From Litomosoides sigmodontis (taxonomy: Eukaryota > Nematoda > Chromadorea > Rhabditida > Onchocercidae), in the NCBI GenBank assembly GCA_963070105.1, contig OY718804.1:620001-684000 (forward strand): DNA of 64,000 nucleotides, in the 5' to 3' direction. Below, piece by piece: positions 55,631 through 64,000 of the stretch; position 1 is the stretch's first letter, and the number at the start of each line of letters is the position of its first letter. The notes under the pieces were generated by a model. That model made no database searches and was not told the origin of the DNA. It saw nothing but the letters and a program-made list of their open reading frames with translations. The translations under genes were made by a program, and so were the position numbers.

Positions 55631-58600
55631 ATGAGATTGGCGCAGCAGACGTGTGGTACGCAGCCGGTCGATGACAGCGGCAAACTTCGTCAAACTACGT
55701 CCGTTGATGGAGTAGAAGGGAATTTTGATCGGTCAGTTACTTTCACATTCAATTTTTCCCATCAATTTTACTTCTTTTTCTGCTTTGTACGCCCCCATTT
55801 ATCATTAAATGTGTTTCTTTGCAAATTTTATGCTAATTTACAGTTATCGTAAAGTTACCATTATTGTTATTATTATTATTACTATCGCTATTAATAATTA
55901 TTATCAAAATTATTGCTGTTTTCCATCTAATCTGCAAACGTATGACATTTAAGTTGGTCGAGCATCATACACTACCTTTTTGATTGCAACCTTAATTCCG
56001 AAATTTCAAGTTAAAAGTTTTTCATTATTTACTTCATATTCCTATCGAATTAATTAATTAATGAACTAATTATCTGAGCGTTAAATGTGTTAAGTGATAT
56101 ATTAAAAAATTTGACATTTTTTTTGATTTTTTTAAAATTAAAAAGCAGCAACTGTACTATGCCGTACATCGATCGGTGCAAACAAGTAATGCATTAAAAT
56201 TACCAGCGAATAAATGCGATGATAATGATCCCAACACATCCGTGTACAATTCGCAGAATTAAAAACTAAATTTGAATCAATCTGTTTTCCGAAAATAATT
56301 CTCTTTTTTTCCAAAATAATTTTAAATTAACTTTCTCAGTTCATTTTTGTGCAATTTTCAACATTTAAATTGAAAAGAGCAGATTTTTTGTGTCATATTT
56401 TACCGCTCTAAACACTTCTCTTTTTTTTTACAAATTTTACGATCAAAAAAAAGAGGATTGTCAATAATTTCATCTGACTCTCATTATTTAATGTTTGACA
56501 AAAACGTTGAAAATTAATTTTTGCCTTATATTTTTCGTCGGTGAAGATGAAACCGAATCATCCATTCAGCTGTCCAACTACATTGTTAGTGAAAAAATTC
56601 AAAATGACACCAAATTTCACACAATTTAGCCTAATTTCATCAAAAAATGCTTCGATTTAAAGATAAACGTTGCAAGTCAATTAACCGCACATTTTTTTCC
56701 CCGCAACAATTCGTCGAGCGGAAAAATTTTTGAGAAATTTCTTCCTCATTTCTTTCCTCTTTCCATTTTGTGCAAAAGTTCCATCGTCGGGCAGGTGAAG
56801 ATGAGTGATGGCACTCAACTGAAAGCAAAACACTTCATCTGAAACAATTTTTTAAGAAATGACGAAGAAAAAGAAAGAAAAGCAGCAAACATGCCGCTGC
56901 TGCTAATGTCATCGATTGTTGAACTGTGCAAGAGGAATAGTAATGAATATAAATTTGCTAATTGTTTAATTTACTTTTTCTCTTTCGGCCTTTTTTTTTT
57001 CCTTCGCTTCAATGATGCAAATAGAAATGTTGTATGAATCAAAAAAAGAGGAAGAAAATATGGTGTAAATTTAAGTTACTTTAACGACCAAAATGTAAGA
57101 TAGCAAAAAATAACAGTGTAATTAATCGTTGATAAATTATCGTTGAGAATAGGAAAATGATGAAAATGGGAAGGGAATGTTTGAGACGCATGTTGTGATG
57201 GTAGTTACTTGAGTAAATTAGAACTATGAAATTACGGAACACTTCTCGTTGAAATTTTCGTCATTGCAAAATCTGATTTTAACATAAATCAGCATAAGTA
57301 TCATACGATTGACAAAATCTCGGGAAACGTGAAATAACACGTGATGTGACACTGTTGATAGTTTAAATAGGAAAAAACGATAGAAGTAGTACTTCCTCAG
57401 CATTGAGTAATTCTAATAATCAATTAGAAAAAGAAATTTTTCGTCTTCTTCTGATGAACAATCTAAATAGCTCTTTTTTTTTACACGTATGGTTACGTGC
57501 GACTGGCGATTAATTCACTGGGCAGTTTAATGAATTGTTTTTTTATTTTTATGAAATTTGAAATTTTGGTTTATTCATTGCAGGGAATGCAATAGATCTG
57601 TTTCGCTGCAAGATGATGGTGCTATTGTTGTTGCTAACAAAAAAATTTGTGAAGGGAGGAAGAATTCCGATAGGTGACTACATCTTCATATATTTAAAAA
57701 AATGAAAAATAAATTTCAAATTTAACAATGTTTTAAATTTTTGTGGTTAATTAATCAGTAATATTTATAAGAAGCTGTTAGGTAATCAATTTGTAGCGAA
57801 ATTTTTTAATACCCAAAATGACCTAAAATTGTGATAAGTTTAATTAAACATTGAGCTTAGCTATTTAAACAGATGTTTGAAATTTAACAGATGAAAGTAG
57901 TACAATTTTAAAATGAACACAAATTTTACAGCATCGGTAGCGAAAAGAGTATACGAGTAATTAGTAGAAGCGCACGTGACACAATTAGAATGTTTAACAA
58001 CATTGCCAGTGAAACGAAGGAAAAACTGGAAAAGTATGCTCTCATTTATTTCATTTGTTTTTTAAAAGTTCATTTTTGTTTCTTTCTTTTTCTTCAATTA
58101 TAAATAAAGGTGCCGTAAATTTAACAAAATTTGAAAATTTGACAAAGTCACTCTCTTACCACTATTTAATATCATTTTGAAAAGTCAGATAAATTAATGC
58201 AAGTTTCATGTTGCTTTTTTTTCTTATTAATTTCACTACAAAAAAGCATTCGTTTCAGCGGCTTAGCTAATTCTGAAAATTTCAATTATTAATGAATGAA
58301 AGGTTTGTTTTTTATTAGGAATCCATTTTCCGCAACATACACTGCACCTAAGTACGACACAAATGCGCAAGATTACGGTCGACCAACGCATGGATCTAAA
58401 ACGGAGGCACGTGGCATTAAAGCAGGTCTGTTTTAATCAGTTTTTAGGCTTTCATTCGTTCTCTTCGCCCTCATTTGACGTAAAAATAAATGATTTTTTA
58501 GATATTGCAAAATGTATAATGCGTGTGTTGTATTGAATTTCAGATAAAATTTAGAAGAAAGTTGAAACTCTTGCAATCCAGTATTACAATTTCAGATGCC

Positions 58601-59380
58601 ACCAGAGGAATACTGTAATTAATTAGTCAGAAATTTTCAGGTGATTATGTGATGCGTGAAGTATTATTTTTGTGTGAAGTGATAAATATGAATGCGGAAG
58701 GTGAACCACCAAATCGAATCATCAGATTTGGTCCACTGTTTTACATTTATGCGCATTACTCTGATAAGGTAAATTAATTTCTAAAATTTGCATAAATTAA
58801 GCATTTACGATTGAGTGATAAAATATTCGCTTATGAGAATATTGCGAAGACAAAATTGAAATCATTTCGGTGAGAATTTTTTTTTGTTTTGAACTTTTCA
58901 ATTTGCAACATAGATGATGCAGTGCATGTACTAATTAATTAATCATGTTGCTAATCAAATCTGCAATATTTCATAGGAAAACTGCTTAATTGAATTGATG
59001 GAATTAATTTCATTAATTTGCATTAATTTTGATCAAAAGAGAGTGGGAAAAACGAGGTGAGAGGAGAGATGAAAGAACGAGAAAGAATATTAGACAATTA
59101 AATGCAATCATTTAGTTTTTGGCAAATGAGAAAGTATAGGTTTGAAATTTTAATTTAATAAAATGATCGGTCAACTGAGAAGTTGCAGTTGGTTGGAATG
59201 CTACTTCGAGCTCGAAAATACAAGCTAGTAGATTTTGAGGGTGAAATGTTGTATCAAAGGCAGGATGACAATAAGATTATACGTTTGCTGAAGCCAATCG
59301 AGGAGATCCGAAAGCTCGAACCTTCCGGTGATCCTGTGAATTGCATTTCGATCACCGATAGCAGCAACACTTCAAAATGA
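55631..59380 (+). CDS. Costars-domain protein (ABRA/STARS family)
   Basis: Six exons join perfectly in phase: 55631-55731, 57584-57673, 57932-58033, 58319-58425, 58641-58768 and 59189-59380, giving 239 residues. The first roughly 135 residues are polar and show no domain I know. One stretch, SARDTIRMFNNIASETKEKL, looks helical. Residues from about 134 on form the Costars fold: GDYVMREVLFLCEVI, then RIIRFGPLFYIYAHYSDK, then LVGMLLRARKYKLVDFEGEM, then LYQRQDDNKIIRLL. This matches the C-terminal actin-binding half of vertebrate ABRA, which stimulates Rho and MRTF/SRF signalling in muscle, and the free-standing costars proteins. A role at the actin cytoskeleton is inferred from the family. The first intron is long (1.85 kb). 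Confidence 0.87.
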
Positions 59381-60981
59381 GCCCTTCTTTTTTCTCCATG
59401 TATTTTTAAGTTCCAATGATTCAGGTGGCAAATCGATTTATCAAAATTTCACAAATTTCAATTTGCTTTACTCATCGGGTACTTTTAAAACGTATGATCA
59501 AATTGATCATGTATGTGTATATACAGGCATTTTAATTTTGCTCATTTGTTCAGCAAGTGTTTTTTTTTTTTTTGCATAAAATTCAAAACGTTTCATAGCA
59601 CTTCTGACAACCGATGCTGATGCTCAGCGTTGGTTATTGTCCGACAGATGCACTTCTAAAATGACCGAACAATTTTCAAAATTTGTTGCCAGTAGTGCTG
59701 CTACAGTGAAGGTCGTTATTTTACAGAAGAATGAACTTTTTTACAAGCCGAAAATAAATTTAGATTTCTGATAGCTTGGCAGGAATTGATAAGTTACTGG
59801 ATAGCTAGGAGAAATTAATGAATATTAGTTTTGAAATCGCTCATCTTATCTTTGACAATTCAAATTCACATGATTTATTTCAAATTTTGAAAATGCAGAG
59901 ATTTCTATTTTTAATGTTCTTTCGGGAAGCTGCTACTTTTTTAAAATTGTACAGCAACATCTCGTAATTTTGAACAATTCGAGCTCAACTTTCTTTGAAA
60001 AAAATTTACATTTTAGCAAATGGTAGGATAAAATTAGTGGGAAAAAAGTGTGTGCAACCGTTCAAAAATGTCAGTTTGCAGCGGTGGTGAGAAAGCGTCC
60101 GGTTGGTTTTCAGTTCCGATAGAACGAAAAGTGGAAAGTTCATCAATTAATCTTGATAGCTCCATTATTTGAAAGAAGTAGCGAGGAATTTGTTCGCACA
60201 TTTGTAGAGATAAACGAAGAAAACGTAATCTGAAATTTCCGAATTTCATTTAAAAGTGAATGAACTAAAGTTAAAACGAATCTTTTAGAGTTTGAAAAAA
60301 AGGGCTGTATTTCATTTTTTCCTCTGTGAAATTGAGATATGAATTAATATTGCTGAAAGATTTGCGAAAAGGAACAATCATTCACTGAAATGTGAAAGAT
60401 GGCTGATAAAGGAGGGAGGAAGCTATAGAAATTGTGAAATGAAAATTCTTTTTAATTTAGAAAAAATTTGTGAAAGTTAGGTTTACCTTTCTGTTCAATT
60501 CCCAACTCCCAAAGTTATTTTGCGAAATTTAAATCATTTAAAATTTTCGTTACAGTTTGTGCGAGGCTCTGCTTCGTCTATAGCGGAAAATGTTGCAACA
60601 TGATTTTTATCAATTAAAATTAGGTGAATTTTTCCAACCTATTTCCATACATTCAATTTTCAACACGATAATTATCTGACTGTGAATAGTTCCGTCACGC
60701 CGGTTGCATAAAATGCCCTCAGCAAAACGTTCGGTACCAAAAAAAAACACTTAATTTTCGCCCTGAAACAGAAAAAAACAATAGTACAAAACAGCCTAAC
60801 ATTATCCGTTAAATGTAAATTTGTCAGAAAATTTTCAGTAAAATTTGTTTTTAAAGAATTGAGAGTTTTCATACCTGCAAATTATAGCACACGAATGTTT
60901 ATTATTGCTTGTTATTATCACTGTCATTATCATTAATCATTATTATTAAACTTTTCTCAATTCCTGGAATACTTTTTCCAG
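59381..60981. other. Region between Costars and Tudor genes; candidate first Tudor exon
   Basis: A plausible start exon lies at 59661-59711 (MTEQFSKFVASSAATVK), 13 bases after a CCGACAG acceptor and ending at a GT donor in phase 0. The first firm Tudor exon at 60982 needs one carried base, so at least one linking exon is missing from this model. Another exon-like acceptor occurs at 60553. Both strands are open around 60034-60249. Confidence 0.35.
60034..60249 (-). other. Orphan open frame of uncertain status
   Basis: The minus strand encodes 71 residues with a balanced composition (MELSRLIDELSTFRSIGTEN then SPPLQTDIFERLHTLFSH). The plus strand of the same DNA is also open (SVCSGGEKASGWFSV). 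The segment is GC-richer than its flanks, as exons here are. No splice partner could be fixed on either strand. It may be an exon, a small gene or chance. Confidence 0.25.
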
Positions 60982-63613
60982 GTTTATCAGGTACGGCAAA
61001 AAGTGAAGTTTCACAAGGAGAGTATAAAAAACTAATTCTGCCAGCTGCTGTCCATGATTACTTCGATGCCGTCGTTACACATGTTGAATGTAAACTTTCA
61101 TATTTGTTATTCTTGAACAATTTTAAAATTAATTGAATTTTGTTCGTTGTTGCAACCGTTCATTTTATTATTACTGCCTACAGCTTGGACCACAGTCCAC
61201 GTACAATTGCCAAATGCTTATCAATTGCTACCAAAGTTGCAAAAGCAACTACAGGAAACATACCAAACCACGAAATCATTGACAAACCCCACCTCAGGTT
61301 TACCTCCTAAAATTAATTTGATCCGTTTTTTTTTTTAAAAAAAACACAAAAATAGTAGCGGCTCAATTAAATATTAAATTAAAATTTAGCTTCCATTTAA
61401 AAATGATTTGAATGCGAAAGAGTGTAAAGTAAAAAATTTTATAGGTTCAGCCGGAATTATGAAATACGACTTGCAGGATGAATACTACCGTATACTTATT
61501 ATTAAACGCATTGATCCAACATTAATACTTGTGAGTTGAATTTTTTACAAAGCATGAAATATGCAATGTTCAGGTCATTTGTGCTCCCAATTCCCTCCCA
61601 GTTTTATTCTAAAATTTGATTGCACTGAAACTATTGTATTTCAATTTCATTTTCATATTAAGGTAGCAGTTTAAGTTTTGTCTCAACCCACTGCTTGTCA
61701 TGGCACATTTAAGAAATTTTCGGCTTACTTTCCTCTTTCTAGCAGTTTTGACCTAAACCGGTCAGCTTAGTGCTCTAACTAAGATATCCGTTTAAATTAA
61801 CAGTTGGAAATGAAAAGGTGCGATAAAAATTAATTAACGCCTACGAGCTAAAAATGATTAGAGTTCGTACTCGGAAGCTTCTAGTTCCTATTATCTACAT
61901 TTTATTAGCAAAGGAATACCAAAACGTACTTGTGAAATTCAAAAACTTCTCCTGGAATTTGGAGCAAACTAAGGTTTCAGACCTGAAATATTTGTTTTGC
62001 ATGTAATAACTAATGAGAGTTTTATCTTACATTTTCGTCTTTAACTCTTCCTCTAATTTCATTTCAACCATTTTCAACAAATATTTCATCGTGCTTTCGG
62101 CATTACTTGACCCACCAAATATCCACCTGGATGGATATACTACAGCGTAACTTTAAGGTACGTTTTGTCGATTTTGGTCACACGGATGTCGCAACAAAGC
62201 AGCTAATTCATCCAATATCAAAATCCTTAACCAATTTACCTGGTATGTTTAATTTAGTTAATTCGCAATTTTAAATGTGATACTAATTCAAAATGAAATT
62301 TGCTTTGAAATGAATCTTTTCGCACGCTTACCTTATCATTTAGCGCTTCTTCTTTTTGATAGTGTAATTTGGTTTTTATTAAAATATTGAAATGTGAAAT
62401 AAATTGAGAATGAGTAATTAATTCTTTTGATTTTGCAGCACAAGCATTTCCGATACGAGTGAAGTTGAAGCAAGGCATTGCAGGTTCCGTCTCACTTAAC
62501 GCCTTTCGGAAATATTTGACAAATGCGCAAGTTATCATTCAATTAGGTTCATTGCAATTTTTTGCACCTTAACTAGCCCAGCACTAAAATTACATTTTCA
62601 AAATGAGAGAAGTGAATAATTATGATCGAAATAAATTTTGCCACCATGCATTAATATTTAAGAAACTAATTTGGATAGAATTGGAATTTAATTAATTCTT
62701 TTTAAGAGAATGTGTGAGAAGGTTTTAGTTAATTGCCATATTTTTTCCACTTCTCACAAAACTTTTCTCAATCAATCTTTGCCATTTTCTAAATTCATGC
62801 AATGTTACTGCAGAAATTACTAGTCGTTAAAATTTGCACAAAAAATATTTCTCAAATTGCTTAGATCGCTACGTGTCAGAAATGCCTTTTGCAATTATTC
62901 GTGTGATTAAATTAAAGTAAATTTGCTGATTGAAAACGAAGACAATTAGACCATTGAAAACAAAGAAGTAAAAGTAATTTGCCGCATTACTAGCGCATTT
63001 ACGGATGGTAATATGCAGGTGATAGAGTTTTGAATAATTCCTTCACCGGAATTCTGTATTTAATTGACGAAAATAACAATTGGCATTGGATGAATGAGGC
63101 AGTTGGATCGAACATTTCCATTAAAAGGTGCTAAAGCTCTTTTCTTTTTAACTTATGAAACTTAAATTAAGCACCAGGCTAACAGGTTTTTGCAAGCTTG
63201 TGATTTTGCCTAATACAACACTGTCCACCCAATTGCACTCCTTAAATTTTAATTTTAAAGTTTGCATTTAGAGTGACGATGAATGGTAGCAGCAATGATG
63301 CAAGTGACGAAGTTGTCGTTCGCGCAAATGAGCGACCAGCATTTGCGCCAACCGGAAAAATTGGTAAGCTAGAAAATTCAGATGATAATGCTTGGATAAA
63401 ATGATAGGAAGAGGAGAAATAGGAAATTCAATCACTGAGTATCTTCAATCAGTCAATCAACTGATGATAACAGTGATAACAGCAGTGATAGTGATAAGAT
63501 TCATGCTGTTTACGAAGACGAAGCAACTTAGATGATAACAGATCCAGGAACAAAATACGAGAAGTCAGGACGGAAATTCCGAACGTTCGTCAAAAGCAAC
63601 AATTACAGCAAAG
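60982..63613 (+). CDS. Tudor-domain protein (partial, continues past right edge)
   Basis: Eight exons join in phase: 60982-61089, 61184-61297, 61445-61530, 62146-62242, 62439-62546, 63019-63127, 63272-63363 and 63532-63613. The first four read LPAAVHDYFDAVVTHVES, WTTVHVQLPNAYQLLPKLQK, QDEYYRILIIKRIDPT and then RNFKVRFVDFGHTDVATKQL. The V-x-F-x-D-F/Y-G signature with upstream D-x-x-Y-R is the core of an extended Tudor domain. AFPIRVKLKQGIAG follows, as in the SN-like half. Such proteins read methylated arginine and organise germ granules or small-RNA complexes in metazoan germlines. Which Tudor family member this is cannot be told from one domain. The tail beyond 63272 is polar and probably disordered. 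The 5' end is not resolved (candidate start at 59661), and the last exon is the least certain. Confidence 0.82.
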
Positions 63614-64000
63614 GTAAATTAATTATGCGCAAGCATAATTTTGAATTCATTAAAGTTTTAACGATGTCAACGACGGTGTGACATTTGTTCATCTTAGGAA
63701 AAGTTATCGGGAAGTTTAAGCAATCAAATTTAACCGCATTTTAGTCAGCAAACGTTGCAGAAGATTTTATTAGTTTGCTCAAATTATAAATCGTCTCATT
63801 CCTATTAAAAAATCAAAAGTTTTTTTAGGATTAACAATTTTTGAAAAATTAGCCGAAAAAACTTAATGCTAAAGTACCAGGTAGTAAGTACGAAAAAAAG
63901 AAATGAATGAGTAATATTTTAAAATGATTAAATTGCAATGAAGAAATTGAAATGTAATGAAAACATTTGCAATATACGCAAAGAATTGAACATCGTTTTT
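63614..64000. other. Right-edge sequence, probably Tudor gene intron
   Basis: 387 bp of AT-rich sequence after a GTAAAT donor at 63614. No exon or repeat was recognised. Confidence 0.4.

Noticed and set aside
61741..61800. tRNA-like string on the minus strand (TTAGTTAGAGCACTAAGC)
   Set aside because: No acceptor stem, anticodon arm or T-loop consensus could be placed around it.

Overview
This window is nuclear DNA from a nematode, most likely a spirurid or filarial-type worm. The evidence is strong AT richness, many small exons split by AT-rich introns with TTTCAG-type acceptors, acceptor-like sites just upstream of several start codons (the pattern expected for spliced-leader trans-splicing), and metazoan gene families. 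There are no operon-like bacterial genes, CRISPR arrays or prophage. Most coding exons are short and lack a start codon, so the gene models here were built by joining exons through splice phase and conserved motifs.

Layout from left to right. (1) Positions 380-3187, minus: 5' half of a Mondo/ChREBP-type transcription factor (mml-1), running off the left edge. (2) 3257-10037: intergenic, simple repeats. (3) 10038-11073, minus: RWD plus DUF1115 protein of the RWDD2 family, complete in three exons. (4) 12244-13531, minus: small type I membrane protein with a Cys-rich ectodomain, unrecognised. (5) 14778-17993, minus: ribose-phosphate pyrophosphokinase, complete, with a 318-residue core and a possible N-terminal extension starting at 19527. 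(6) 19528-31772: 12 kb of intergenic DNA with GAGA tracts, an AAAT array and a 511-bp (GT)n array. (7) 31773-44877, plus: a transmembrane adenylyl cyclase in 22 exons. My model closes in frame at 1,088 residues and has an uninterrupted 35-glutamine run, at least two GC-AG introns and a 1.75-kb AAT array in one intron. (8) 45612-47520, minus: unrecognised multi-pass membrane protein. (9) 48087-53865, minus: unrecognised, about 617-residue, 17-exon soluble-looking protein. (10) 54279-54731: a MITE-like element with about 100-bp inverted arms. (11) 55631-59380, plus: a 239-residue Costars/ABRA-type protein. (12) 60982-63613, plus: a Tudor-domain protein running off the right edge.

The genes do not form one pathway. 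mml-1 (nutrient-responsive transcription), PRPS (PRPP for nucleotide synthesis) and adenylyl cyclase (cAMP) are each core physiology. Gene spacing (over 500 bp) argues against a nematode operon. I see no obvious new multi-gene system. The most unusual items are the poly-glutamine adenylyl cyclase with clustered GC-AG introns and an altered forskolin-pocket motif, the two unrecognised membrane genes, the unrecognised 17-exon gene, and the foldback elements at 42353 and 54279.
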